From NCBI RefSeq assembly GCF_003863965.1, contig NZ_RRCN01000001.1, forward strand, positions 5,728,278 to 5,792,277: a DNA stretch of 64,000 bases, given 5' to 3'. The DNA comes from Paenibacillus oralis (GTDB lineage: Bacteria; Bacillota; Bacilli; Paenibacillales; Paenibacillaceae). Made by a program: the position numbers and the translations under genes. How positions within the stretch are numbered: position 1 is the first letter of the stretch; every line of letters starts with the position of its first letter. Below the pieces are notes generated by a model, which saw nothing but the letters and a program-made list of their open reading frames with translations, was not told the DNA's origin and did no database searches. Of this stretch, positions 9,132 to 16,536 are shown one piece after another.

Positions 9132-9536
9132 TTACTGTACCGTAAACTGTTTGGACGGCATCGAATGTTGATCCCGTGCGGTCACATGGGAAATCACTTT
9201 ATAGGTTCCCGGATCCTCAAACTTGTGCTTGAGGACATAGGTGCCGTCCCCGGCGCTTTTTACCGTCACTTTGCTGTGCTCGGCGTTTTCGTCATCGGTG
9301 TTCCAAAATTCGAACATAACCTCCTGCGCATCATCGACGTTTTCTCCGCGATGCCCCACCTTGGCGGTAAACGTTACGGTCCCGCCGCTTTCAACGGTAT
9401 CCGGCGTGACTTCAAGATTTACGCGGATCGGCTCGAGCGGCCCGCTGTCAGCCGCTGTCGTTTCGCTGCGTCCGCAGCCGCCAAGCACGGCGACGATCAG
9501 CACCAAAACGGCGATCCACCCGACTTTTCCCGGCAA
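9132..9536 (-). CDS. FixH/YtkA-like lipoprotein
   Basis: The 134-residue exported protein has a signal peptide ending in a lipobox (VLGGC), so it is probably a membrane-anchored lipoprotein. After an acidic linker comes a single beta-sandwich domain (about 38-134). Its phrases VTPDTVESGGTVTFTAKV and DGTYVLKHKFEDPGTYKV resemble the YtkA/FixH-like family. No function is established. The start is a TTG, 7 nt after AAGGAGGG. It lies 65 nt downstream of a HAD hydrolase gene. Confidence 0.75.
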   Translation of the reverse strand: MPGKVGWIAVLVLIVAVLGGCGRSETTAADSGPLEPIRVNLEVTPDTVESGGTVTFTAKVGHRGENVDDAQEVMFEFWNTDDENAEHSKVTVKSAGDGTYVLKHKFEDPGTYKVISHVTARDQHSMPSKQFTVQ

Positions 9537-9601
9537 TGGATTTCCCTCCTTCCCGCTTATCGATCGAACATCCGCTTTTGCTCGGACGTCCGGACGAAAA
9601 C

Positions 9602-10399
9602 TTACGCCAAACGCGCGATGATATCGTGCAGTTCGGACAAGTGCGAAATTTCGTAATCGGGTTTGATTTCGTCACTGCGCTGCTTTCCGTCGCGATTGAC
9701 CCATACGGCCGTCATACCGACGCTAAGCGCGCCTTTAATATCGGTCGTCAGCTTGTCGCCGACCATGATTCCTTCGCCGGCTTCGATCCCCAAACGCTCT
9801 AACGCATGATGGAAAATGGACGGATCGGGTTTGCCTTTGCCGAACTTGCCGGAAATGATGATCTCGTCAAAAAACGGCGCCAGCTCCGGCACGCCGTCGA
9901 GCTTCTCCTGCTGCAGAGCCGGACATCCGTTCGTCAACAGCAGCAGCTTTACGGTTCCGTGAAGTTCCTTGAGCACATGGAACGTTTCTTCGTAGACATG
10001 CGGACGGGCACGGCGCTCTTGCGCAAACCGCGCCGCCAGTTCCTCGCCGAGCTGTTCGTTATCGACGCCGACGGCCAGCAAACCACGCCGCCAGGACTCC
10101 TTGCGGTATACCGGAGCAAGCTGCTCCAGCTGGCGGAACTCCGGCTGCTCTCCGGCCGAAAACGTAGCCCACAAGCCTTCAAACGGATTAATCCCGATCA
10201 TCTTCGTAAACGGAAACGTTTCGTAAGATTCATACAATCCCCGGGCTTCCCGCCGCACCGCTTCCTCCAGCTCTTCCGGGACGATTCCCGGCACCCGCTG
10301 CGCCGCAAACTCGCATGCAGCGGCAAAGGCTTCCTTTACGCTGCGGTCATCCCACAACAGCGTATCATCCAAATCAAAACAAATACCTTTAATCGTCAT
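9602..10399 (-). CDS. HAD family hydrolase (YjjG/YsaA-like)
   Basis: The 265-residue HAD phosphatase has motif I DLDDTLLW near the N-terminus, a helical C1-type cap (about 18-120), motif II LLTNG, Lys in KFGKGKPDP and motif IV MVGDKLTTDIKGA. Members act on nucleotide or sugar monophosphates. The start follows GAGGTTAAAACG. The gene lies between a two-TM hypothetical gene and the FixH-like gene. Confidence 0.85.
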   Translation of the reverse strand: MTIKGICFDLDDTLLWDDRSVKEAFAAACEFAAQRVPGIVPEELEEAVRREARGLYESYETFPFTKMIGINPFEGLWATFSAGEQPEFRQLEQLAPVYRKESWRRGLLAVGVDNEQLGEELAARFAQERRARPHVYEETFHVLKELHGTVKLLLLTNGCPALQQEKLDGVPELAPFFDEIIISGKFGKGKPDPSIFHHALERLGIEAGEGIMVGDKLTTDIKGALSVGMTAVWVNRDGKQRSDEIKPDYEISHLSELHDIIARLA

Positions 10400-10449
10400 C
10401 GTTTTAACCTCGCTCCATGATCTCCCTTTGGGGGCAAATGAAAAACGCC

Positions 10450-10986
10450 TTATTCCTTGACCAGCTTCACGTGATGCGTGTTGGCGTAGAGTTCCAGCCG
10501 CGCGGCCATCGCCTCGGTGTCAAAGCGGTTGCGCGTACGGTAGAACACCCACTTCACATCCCGGATTTTCGGTTCAATTACGATTTTGTTCCGGCTCACG
10601 ATGATTTTGCTGATATTTCCGGCATCCAGCGCTTTGTCCCGGTTAAATTTCGAGGTGTAGAGCCAGCTTTTGTTGATGCGTAAATACGGCTTGCGGAGAA
10701 ATATGGCGAGCGCCAGCACGGCGTAAAGGATGATCGTAATCCAAAACAACATCGTGTTCACCTCAGCCGAATTCCCGATGATGCCAACGCCGGCATAGAG
10801 CAGAGCCAACAAAAACAGCACGATCGGCAAAATAATGTTGCGCCCTTTGAATACGTCGCCTTCCCCATTAGCTCCCAGCCCGCTTCTCGTGTTTCTTCCG
10901 CCCTGCCCGCTCCCCAAATTCGGGCCCTTTCCTTTTTTTTGCATGCGGAGCTGATTCCGCTCCACTTTCCGGTCAAACGAAGCCAT
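10450..10986 (-). CDS. Conserved hypothetical membrane protein
   Basis: I do not recognise this 178-residue protein. The N-terminus (1-50) is basic and rich in Gly, Asn and Lys. Two adjacent hydrophobic helices follow (about 50-68 and 78-97). The C-terminal 80 residues are a soluble, basic, beta-rich domain (SKIIVSRNKIVIEPKIRDVKW), reminiscent of bacterial PH-like modules. The start lies 4 nt after an in-phase ATGC and follows GGGGAGGAAC. It is immediately downstream of the DUF896 gene (13-nt gap), so the two are probably co-transcribed. Confidence 0.65.
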   Translation of the reverse strand: MASFDRKVERNQLRMQKKGKGPNLGSGQGGRNTRSGLGANGEGDVFKGRNIILPIVLFLLALLYAGVGIIGNSAEVNTMLFWITIILYAVLALAIFLRKPYLRINKSWLYTSKFNRDKALDAGNISKIIVSRNKIVIEPKIRDVKWVFYRTRNRFDTEAMAARLELYANTHHVKLVKE

Positions 10987-10999
10987 GCATGTTCCTCCC

Positions 11000-11173
11000 C
11001 TATTTATCTACAATCTCGATCGAATCGAGCTGCCGGCGAAAATTTCTGCGCACATTCTCCAGGTACGTTTCGCGAAGCTGGGCTCTTTCCAGCATCTCAT
11101 CCTGGGTCAAACCTTCCGTTTTATGTTTACGGGCCAGTTCGTTAATCCGCTCTACCAAAGCATCGATGTCCAT
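11000..11173 (-). CDS. DUF896 / UPF0291 family small protein (YnzC-like)
   Basis: The 57-residue protein begins MDIDALVERINELARKHK and continues GLTQDEMLERAQLR and ETYLENVRRNF. This matches the helical-hairpin DUF896 family (B. subtilis YnzC). The ATG is 3 nt after GGAGGAA-type sequence (complement of 11174-11186). In Bacillus this family accompanies the yneA SOS genes, and here too it lies downstream of yneA, although a terminator intervenes. Function is unknown. Confidence 0.85.
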   Translation of the reverse strand: MDIDALVERINELARKHKTEGLTQDEMLERAQLRETYLENVRRNFRRQLDSIEIVDK

Positions 11174-11287
11174 ATCTTCCTCCTGGATTTATTTACTATG
11201 CGTATCTGATGATTCCGGTTTACCCGCGTTTTGGCGGAACAAGCATCATACAGGGCATTAATTCTTACTTTGACATGAGAAAAAGAG

Positions 11288-11332
11288 CTTGTCAAGGCGG
11301 CGGAAATCACTCCCTAACGCCAATAACAAGCC
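11288..11332 (-). terminator. Terminator after yneA
   Basis: GCTTGT (11288-11293) pairs with ACAAGC (11327-11332), and an inner GGCG/CGCC pair extends it. On the minus strand it is followed by TCTTTTTCTC. It lies about 75 nt beyond the yneA stop. Confidence 0.6.
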
Positions 11333-11405
11333 CCTTTATTTTATTGAGGTTGAATACGCACTTATTATAGTAAGAAAAAATCGAATTTCATATGCATACA
11401 TATGG

Positions 11406-11771
11406 TCATTCCAAAGGAATGAACAGCGTATCCCCCGCCTCAATCGCGCTTGAGTCCAACCCGTTGACACGCATCAATTTCTTGATATACACACGTGTAT
11501 CCGATCCTAGCGGCTTATGTTCTGCCGCGATTTCCCACAGTGTGTCCCCGGGCAGGATGACGATTTGTTCAAGCTCCTGTTCCGGCCGGCCGAAATCCGA
11601 GGAGGCGGCAAATGCCGTCACCACACCTGTGCAAGTGAGGCTCAACACCAGAAGAAAAACGGCAAACTTGGCGAAGCCGTTGCGGAACAACGAAATATGT
11701 AATCTTCTTTGCGCGGGACGAGTAAAAGAAGGTTGATCGTAGATGCTTTTATAAGAAGTGTATCTTGGCAT
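11406..11771 (-). CDS. yneA: SOS-induced cell-division suppressor, LysM protein (YneA-like)
   Basis: The 121-residue protein has a basic N-terminus, one membrane segment (about 34-55) and a C-terminal LysM domain (ILPGDTLWEIAAEHKPLGSDTR ... LFIPLE, split here). This is the layout of YneA, which delays septation during the SOS response in Bacillus. Identity is supported by the divergent lexA gene and LexA boxes in the shared promoter region. The protein is expected to act outside the membrane at the division site. Confidence 0.85.
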   Translation of the reverse strand: MPRYTSYKSIYDQPSFTRPAQRRLHISLFRNGFAKFAVFLLVLSLTCTGVVTAFAASSDFGRPEQELEQIVILPGDTLWEIAAEHKPLGSDTRVYIKKLMRVNGLDSSAIEAGDTLFIPLE

Positions 11772-11784
11772 AATCCATCACTCC

Positions 11785-11796
11785 AAACATTTGTTC
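11785..11796. promoter_or_regulatory. LexA-type SOS box 1
   Basis: AAACATTTGTTC is one mismatch from the Bacillus SOS consensus GAAC-N4-GTTC. It lies between the yneA -10 and the yneA start. Confidence 0.6.
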
Positions 11797-11810
11797 TTAT
11801 TTATGCCATT

Positions 11811-11839
11811 ACTATAACACGAACATTTGTTTGATTCAA
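11811..11839 (-). promoter_or_regulatory. yneA promoter with SOS box 2 in its spacer
   Basis: On the minus strand TTGAAT (complement of 11834-11839) and TATAGT (complement of 11811-11816) are 17 nt apart. GAACATTTGTTT (11821-11832), a one-mismatch LexA box, lies inside the spacer, so LexA should block polymerase directly. Confidence 0.7.
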
Positions 11840-11849
11840 TACTTTTTTC

Positions 11850-11861
11850 GAACAATCGTTC
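11850..11861. promoter_or_regulatory. LexA-type SOS box 3 (perfect)
   Basis: GAACAATCGTTC fits GAAC-N4-GTTC exactly and lies midway between the two promoters. Confidence 0.8.
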
Positions 11862-11900
11862 CCCTTTTATGCTTATCCCTTTCTTTAAAGCCTTCTTTTA

Positions 11901-11912
11901 GAACTAATGTTT
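11901..11912. promoter_or_regulatory. LexA-type SOS box 4
   Basis: GAACTAATGTTT is one mismatch from consensus and overlaps the upstream edge of the lexA -35. Confidence 0.6.
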
Positions 11913-11939
11913 GTACGAACGGCAGTTCTATGTTATAAT
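11911..11939 (+). promoter_or_regulatory. lexA promoter with SOS box 5 in its spacer
   Basis: TTGTAC (11911-11916) and TATAAT (11934-11939) have a 17-nt spacer. GAACGGCAGTTC (11917-11928), a perfect LexA box, starts immediately after the -35. This is a classic autorepression layout. Confidence 0.8.
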
Positions 11940-11973
11940 TTTTCCAAACGTTACTAAATGGGGTTGATCCGAT

Positions 11974-12600
11974 ATGTCAAAGGTATCTAGCCGGCAACAG
12001 GCCATTCTGGAATTTATCCGCAACGAAGTTCGCGCCAAGGGATACCCGCCTTCCGTCCGGGAGATTGGGGAAGCCGTTGGACTTGCCTCCAGTTCTACGG
12101 TTCACGGCCATTTGGACCGGTTGGAGAAGAAAGGGCTGATCCGCCGCGACCCGACCAAACCGCGTGCCATCGAGCTGCTCAATCAGGAAGAATCCGAGAA
12201 CATAAATAACTTCTCACATACCGTTGCTCGCGTGCCCGTCGTCGGCAAAGTTACGGCAGGCGTTCCGATTACCGCCACGGAGAATATCGAAGATTACTTT
12301 CCTTTGCCGGAGCATTACGCAAGAGAAGGCGAAATCTTTATGCTTTCCGTGAGTGGAGACAGCATGATTGAAGCCGGGATACATAATGGAGATTACGTGA
12401 TTGTCCGCCAACAGCAGACAGCGGACAATGGGGACATCGTGGTGGCGATGACCGAAGACGACGAAGCGACGGTCAAAACCTTTTACAAGGAGAAAGACCA
12501 TGTTCGCCTGCAGCCGGAAAACCCGACCATGGAGCCGCTGCGTCTGAAGCACGTAACCATTCTCGGCAAAGTAGTCGGTTTGTTCCGGGATCTGCAATGA
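11974..12600 (+). CDS. lexA: LexA repressor, SOS regulator
   Basis: The 208-residue protein has an N-terminal winged helix (1-70; SVREIGEAVGLASSSTVHGH) and a C-terminal S24-type latent protease. The self-cleavage bond is A95-G96 (VTAGVPI), with catalytic S130 (SGDSMIEAG) and K168 (ATVKTF). RecA filaments stimulate self-cleavage and derepress SOS genes, here at least yneA and lexA itself. It is the only plus-strand gene in the first 38 kb and has its own terminator. Confidence 0.97.
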   Translation: MSKVSSRQQAILEFIRNEVRAKGYPPSVREIGEAVGLASSSTVHGHLDRLEKKGLIRRDPTKPRAIELLNQEESENINNFSHTVARVPVVGKVTAGVPITATENIEDYFPLPEHYAREGEIFMLSVSGDSMIEAGIHNGDYVIVRQQQTADNGDIVVAMTEDDEATVKTFYKEKDHVRLQPENPTMEPLRLKHVTILGKVVGLFRDLQ

Positions 12601-12620
12601 TTCAAATTTCCGGCAATGAA

Positions 12621-12660
12621 AAAAGGACGAAGCAGAATTTGACTGCTGCGTCCTTTTTTT
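12621..12660 (+). terminator. Rho-independent terminator of lexA
   Basis: A 13-14 bp stem (AAAAGGACG..AGCAG with CTGCT..CGTCCTTTT) with loop AATTTGA runs into eight T, starting 21 nt after the lexA stop. Confidence 0.85.
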
Positions 12661-12689
12661 GCGTCGGGAAAAGAGGTCCTAACCGCCAG

Positions 12690-12851
12690 CTAGTCCCAAT
12701 CCAAATCCGGGAAAGAAGGCATCGTTCCGTAACCGGATCTTCCCCGTCTGCCGCGCATCCCCCATCCAAACCCGAATCCCGACCGCTCGGAAACCCACCA
12801 CTGTTTCAAACGATACCGGCGCCGCTGATATCTTTTGAGTGCGGTAACCAT
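12690..12851 (-). CDS. Small Arg/Gly/Trp-rich protein (53 aa), hypothetical
   Basis: This small reading frame begins at an ATG (complement of 12849-12851) preceded by GGAGGTTGAATGAA, giving a GGAGG site with 9-nt spacing. The 53-residue product is strongly basic in the first half (RYQRRRYRLKQWW) and Gly/Arg-rich in the middle (FGFGWGMRGRRGR). It ends with an acidic FPDLDWD tail. I do not recognise it. The good ribosome site and non-random composition favour a real gene. Against it are the small size and the absence of comparison data. Confidence 0.45.
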   Translation of the reverse strand: MVTALKRYQRRRYRLKQWWVSERSGFGFGWGMRGRRGRSGYGTMPSFPDLDWD

Positions 12852-13032
12852 TTCATTCAACCTCCTTATATCTATAAGGTATCCAATCGCTGAATAAAAA
12901 ACGGCATATTTGTGATTTCCAAAATCTACTAATCCCCAGCGAACATTTTACCATTCCGCCTATTTTCATCTAAACCCGTTCACCCGTTCACCACGACGGT
13001 ACTTGGACCGAAGGTGAAACTCCAGCGAAAAA

Positions 13033-13234
13033 TATAAGGACAAAAAAGGCCGCTATTTCGGCGACATCACTCTCATCGAGTGCAATAAAGGAAATTTATG
13101 TCGCTATTTTCTCTAACCGCAAGGAAATACCCGCGTTTTGGACCATGCACAGGAAAATAAGAACAAAAAATACCGCTAATGGGAATGAACCTGCCTGGCT
13201 CCGGATAATAAGCACATAAAGTTCCGCTATTTTA
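13033..13234. repeat. Four dispersed copies of an A/T-rich CGCTATTT unit
   Basis: Degenerate copies of about 28 bp begin at about 13033, 13084, 13156 and 13205. Each has an AATAAGnACA-like left part, an A-run, then CCGCTATTT or similar. Spacing is 49-72 bp. No coding potential was seen. It may be a mobile-repeat remnant or protein-binding array. Confidence 0.5.
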
Positions 13235-13248
13235 AAGGTAGACGCTGC

Positions 13249-13329
13249 GTCGTTCCAGCCAACGGTTGGCCTTTCCACCCGAACGATTGGTCGTTCCACC
13301 CGACGATAGGCCGTTCCAGCTGCCGGCTG
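13249..13329. repeat. Tandem array of four ~20 bp units
   Basis: Units start at 13249, 13269, 13290 and 13310 and share a core like GTCGTTCCACCCGACGATTG. The junction of units 2 and 3 makes a perfect inverted repeat GAACGA-TTGG-TCGTTC (13281-13296). The function is unknown. Confidence 0.55.
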
Positions 13330-13376
13330 TCAAACGCCGATTTCAAGGCCGAGCCCAACATGATTGCCCCAAAAAA

Positions 13377-13407
13377 AATCCCCTGAAGCCGACGGCCCCA
13401 GGGGATT
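13377..13407 (-). terminator. Rho-independent terminator of glnA
   Basis: A perfect 9-bp stem (AATCCCCTG / CAGGGGATT) is followed on the minus strand by a run of T. It lies just beyond the glnA stop. Confidence 0.88.
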
Positions 13408-13415
13408 CCTTAAGA

Positions 13416-14744
13416 TTAATACAACGTCATGTACTGATCGCGTTCCCACGGATGTACTTGCGTCCGGAAAATATCCCATTCGATTTCCTTCAGCTCGTAG
13501 AAATGGGTCAAGGCATGATCGCCAAGCGCCTCGGAAATGATTTCGCTGCGGAGCAGCTCGCCAAGCGCTTCCTTCAGATCGGCCGGCAGGCTTGGAATGC
13601 CTTCCTCGACGCGCTCTTCCTCGGACATCACATAGATATTGCGATCGACCGGTTCCACCAGCGGAAGCTCCTTCTTGATGCCGTCCAGGCCGGCTTTGAG
13701 CATCACGGCGAGCGCCAGGTAAGGATTGGCCGCCGGGTCAGGGTTGCGCACCTCGACCCGGGTGCTGAGACCGCGGGAAGCCGGAATCCGGATCATCGGG
13801 CTGCGGTTGCTGGAAGACCAGGCCACATAACACGGCGCTTCATAACCCGGAACAAGGCGTTTGTAAGAGTTAACCGTCGGGTTCGTGATCGCGGCGAACG
13901 CGCGGGCATGCTTCAAGATGCCGGCCATGTAATAGCGGGCTTCTTGGCTCAGGCCAAGCGGATCGCTTTCTTCATAAAACGCGTTCGTATCCCCTCTAAA
14001 CAGCGATTGGTGGCAGTGCATCCCCGAGCCGTTGACGCCAAACAGCGGTTTCGGCATAAACGTGGCATGCAGGCCGTGCTGGCGGGCGATCGTTTTGACG
14101 ACCAGTTTGAACGTCTGAATCTGGTCGGCCGCTTTGACCGCATCCGCATATTTGAAGTCGATTTCGTGCTGGCCGGGAGCCACTTCGTGGTGAGAGGCTT
14201 CGATCTCAAAGCCCATCTCTTCCAGCGTCAGCACGATTTCGCGGCGGCAGTTCTCGCCAAGGTCCGTCGGAGCCAGGTCAAAGTAACCGCCTTGGTCGTT
14301 GAGTTCCGTCGTCGGATTGCCTTTATCATCGGTTTTGAACAGGAAAAACTCCGGTTCCGGACCTACGTTCATCGAGGTATAGCCCATTTCCTCCGCTTCC
14401 TTCAGCACGCGCTTCAAAATGGCGCGCGGGTCTCCGGCAAACGGCGTGCCGTCCGGCATATACACGTCGCAAATCAGGCGGGCAACGCGATCTTCAGTCA
14501 CCCAAGGGAAAACCACCCAGGTATCCAGATCCGGATAGAGGTACATGTCAGATTCTTCGATACGAACGTAACCTTCGATGGAAGAGCCGTCAAACATCAT
14601 TTTGTTGTCGAGCGCTTTTTCCAATTGGCTGACCGGAATTTCCACGTTTTTGATCGTACCGAGCAAATCGGTAAACTGCAGGCGGATAAAACGTACATTT
14701 TCCTCTTTGGCAATGCGCAAAATATCTTCTTTGGTGTAACTCAT
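13416..14744 (-). CDS. glnA: Glutamine synthetase, type I-alpha
   Basis: The 442-residue enzyme makes glutamine from glutamate, ammonia and ATP in the cytoplasm. Family motifs are FDGSSIEGY, the metal-binding EPEFFLF, EVAPGQHEIDF, the NPTVNSYKRL loop and RIPASRG. The length fits the Bacillus GSI-alpha class, which lacks adenylylation control and is feedback-inhibited by glutamine; that form also controls GlnR and TnrA. I place the start at the ATG at 14744 (GGGAGAGG, 6-nt spacing) rather than the TTG one codon upstream. It is the last gene of the operon, 24 nt after glnR. Confidence 0.97.
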   Translation of the reverse strand: MSYTKEDILRIAKEENVRFIRLQFTDLLGTIKNVEIPVSQLEKALDNKMMFDGSSIEGYVRIEESDMYLYPDLDTWVVFPWVTEDRVARLICDVYMPDGTPFAGDPRAILKRVLKEAEEMGYTSMNVGPEPEFFLFKTDDKGNPTTELNDQGGYFDLAPTDLGENCRREIVLTLEEMGFEIEASHHEVAPGQHEIDFKYADAVKAADQIQTFKLVVKTIARQHGLHATFMPKPLFGVNGSGMHCHQSLFRGDTNAFYEESDPLGLSQEARYYMAGILKHARAFAAITNPTVNSYKRLVPGYEAPCYVAWSSSNRSPMIRIPASRGLSTRVEVRNPDPAANPYLALAVMLKAGLDGIKKELPLVEPVDRNIYVMSEEERVEEGIPSLPADLKEALGELLRSEIISEALGDHALTHFYELKEIEWDIFRTQVHPWERDQYMTLY

Positions 14745-14768
14745 CAAAAACCTCTCCCAACATTTAGA

Positions 14769-15179
14769 TTATTTTTTGAAAAAGCGGGACAGCTCGCCTT
14801 GGATCAGAGAAACCTGATTCGGCTTGCTCCCGGAGACCAACTGCTGTTTCAACATGCGGTAAAGCTGGGAATCCGTCATCTCTTTCCGCTTCTCTTCCGT
14901 GTCCTTCGTGATCACCGTCGCCTCTTGGGATTCACGGGTCATCGGATTCATCACCTGCTTGATGCCGGCGATATTAACGCCTTTATCAATGAGACCTTTG
15001 ATCTCCAGCAAACGCTCGACATCATTAAAAGAGAACATACGCTGGTTCCCCGAAGTGCGCGCAGGCACAATCAATTCGTGCTGTTCATAGTATCTGATTT
15101 GTCTTGCCGTCAAATCCGTAAGCTTCATTACGATACCGATAGGAAACAAGGCCATATTTCTGCGAATTTCGTCACTCAT
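14769..15179 (-). CDS. glnR: GlnR, MerR-type repressor of nitrogen genes
   Basis: The 136-residue product starts MSDEIRRNMALFPIGIV, closely like Bacillus GlnR. It has a MerR-type winged helix (LTARQIRYYEQHELIVP, 18-34) and a C-terminal tail ending SRFFKK, the region that in GlnR senses feedback-inhibited glutamine synthetase. I chose the ATG at 15179 because GGAAGG is 9 nt upstream and the homologue starts there; the frame runs further to 15221. It probably represses its own operon under nitrogen excess through the boxes described just upstream. Confidence 0.95.
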   Translation of the reverse strand: MSDEIRRNMALFPIGIVMKLTDLTARQIRYYEQHELIVPARTSGNQRMFSFNDVERLLEIKGLIDKGVNIAGIKQVMNPMTRESQEATVITKDTEEKRKEMTDSQLYRMLKQQLVSGSKPNQVSLIQGELSRFFKK

Positions 15180-15216
15180 CGCTCTCAACCTTCCAGTTAT
15201 ATAATCTCTTGACCTT

Positions 15217-15245
15217 ATCATATGTGAGTTATCCTAACATGTCAA
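15217..15245 (-). promoter_or_regulatory. glnRA promoter with a GlnR box filling the spacer
   Basis: On the minus strand consensus TTGACA (complement of 15240-15245) and TATGAT (complement of 15217-15222) have a 17-nt spacer. The spacer itself (15223-15239) is a perfect TGTNA-N7-TNACA GlnR/TnrA box, so repressor binding must exclude RNA polymerase. Confidence 0.88.
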
Positions 15246-15251
15246 TAGATA

Positions 15252-15268
15252 TGTTAGGATAACTCACA
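15252..15268. promoter_or_regulatory. Second GlnR/TnrA box upstream of glnR
   Basis: TGTTAGGATAACTCACA fits TGTNA-N7-TNACA exactly. With box 1 it forms an 18-bp perfect inverted repeat separated by 10 nt. It overlaps the stop codon of the ynbB-like gene (15264-15266). Confidence 0.82.
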
Positions 15269-16517
15269 ACAAGTTGCGGTCTTTCATCGTCTGGAGGGCG
15301 GTAAGCAAGCCGAATTTCACGTGCGAATAGGTCAAGCCGCCCTGCATATACGCGATATAAGGGGAACGTATCGGCGCGTCGGCGGACAATTCCAGGCTCC
15401 CGCCCTGAATGAAGGTACCGGCGGCCATAATGACGGGATGTTCATAGCCCGGCATATCCCAAGCCTCCGGCACGACGTGTCCGTCCACCGCAGCGGCCTT
15501 TTGAATCCCTTGCACAAAAGCGATCAATTGCTCCGCACCGCTGAAGGAAATCGCCTGGATCAAATCGGTCCGCGGCTCGCTCCACTTCGGCCGGCTCGCA
15601 AAACCGGCCCGCTCGAAAACCGCCGCCGCCAGGACGCTGCCTTTGACCGCTTGTCCCACGATCGTCGGCGCCAGGAACAGCCCTTGGTAAATGCCGCGGG
15701 TCGTTCCTAGCATCGCCCCGACTTCGCCGCCGATTCCCGGCGCTGTCAGGCGGTAGGAAGCCAGCCTCACGAGATCTTCGCGTCCGCAGATGTATCCCCC
15801 GGTTTCCGCCAGGCCGCCGCCAGGATTTTTGATCAAAGAGCCGGCGATCAGATCGGCCCCGACCTCGGTCGGTTCCCGTTCTTCGGTAAACTCGCCATAA
15901 CAGTTGTCGACGAACACGATAACATCCGGCTTGATCGCTTTAACCTCGCGCACCATCGCCCCGATTTGTTCGACGGTAAAGGAATCGCGCCAATCGTATC
16001 CACGCGACCGCTGGATGCCGATCACCTTCGTCCTATCGGTAATTTTCTCTCTCACCGCCTCCCAATCGATTGAGCCGTCGGCATTTAGCTCTGCCTCGTT
16101 ATAGGTTATCCCGAAATCCTGCAGCGAGCCGCTGCCGTCCCCCGGCTTACCTATCACTTTATGTAGTGTATCATAAGGACGGCCGGTGATGTAGAGCAGT
16201 TCGTCCCCGGGTCGTAAGAGACCGAACAAAGCCGTCGCAATCGTATGCGTCCCGGAAGCGAAATGGGGGCGGACGAGCGCCGCTTCCGCGCCGAATACGT
16301 CGGCATACACGAGATCCAGCACCTCGCGCCCGCGGTCATTGTAGGCGTAACCGGTCGAGCCGGAAAAATGATAGTCGCTCACCTGGTGCCGTTGAAACGC
16401 TTCGATCACTTTCCATTGATTATGATCGGCGATTTGGTCAATCTCCCGAAACCTCCCCTCGGCCTGCTGCTCCGCCGCTTTCAGCCAATTTACAATCTCT
16501 TCCGAAAATACCGCCAT
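15264..16517 (-). CDS. ynbB: Methionine gamma-lyase family PLP protein (YnbB, aluminium-resistance family)
   Basis: The 417-residue protein is a fold-type I PLP enzyme of the family named aluminium resistance/methionine gamma-lyase-like (PF06838 type). Visible motifs are HFASGTHTIATALFGLLRPGDE, VFVDNCYGEF and the probable PLP lysine in SLIKNPGGG. The real substrate is not known for this family. I start it at MAVFSEEIVNWL (16517), preceded by AAAGGGAGAG. Gene order hflX-ynbB-glnR-glnA matches Bacillus. Confidence 0.88.
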   Translation of the reverse strand: MAVFSEEIVNWLKAAEQQAEGRFREIDQIADHNQWKVIEAFQRHQVSDYHFSGSTGYAYNDRGREVLDLVYADVFGAEAALVRPHFASGTHTIATALFGLLRPGDELLYITGRPYDTLHKVIGKPGDGSGSLQDFGITYNEAELNADGSIDWEAVREKITDRTKVIGIQRSRGYDWRDSFTVEQIGAMVREVKAIKPDVIVFVDNCYGEFTEEREPTEVGADLIAGSLIKNPGGGLAETGGYICGREDLVRLASYRLTAPGIGGEVGAMLGTTRGIYQGLFLAPTIVGQAVKGSVLAAAVFERAGFASRPKWSEPRTDLIQAISFSGAEQLIAFVQGIQKAAAVDGHVVPEAWDMPGYEHPVIMAAGTFIQGGSLELSADAPIRSPYIAYMQGGLTYSHVKFGLLTALQTMKDRNLL

Positions 16518-16536
16518 CTTGTTGTTCTCTCTCCCT

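Larger units (their letters stand above)
12852..13376. other. Gene-free stretch between the small ORF and glnA
   Basis: No credible gene was seen in this stretch. It contains two arrays listed separately: four A/T-rich CGCTATTT units (13033-13234) and a tandem array of about 20 bp units (13249-13329). Open frames here simply read through the repeats. Confidence 0.5.

Noticed and set aside
13096..13299. 67-codon minus-strand frame in the glnA-distal gap
   Set aside because: It crosses both repeat arrays and shows no family resemblance.
13266..15212. 648-codon plus-strand frame opposite glnA/glnR
   Set aside because: Antisense shadow of two well-recognised genes.
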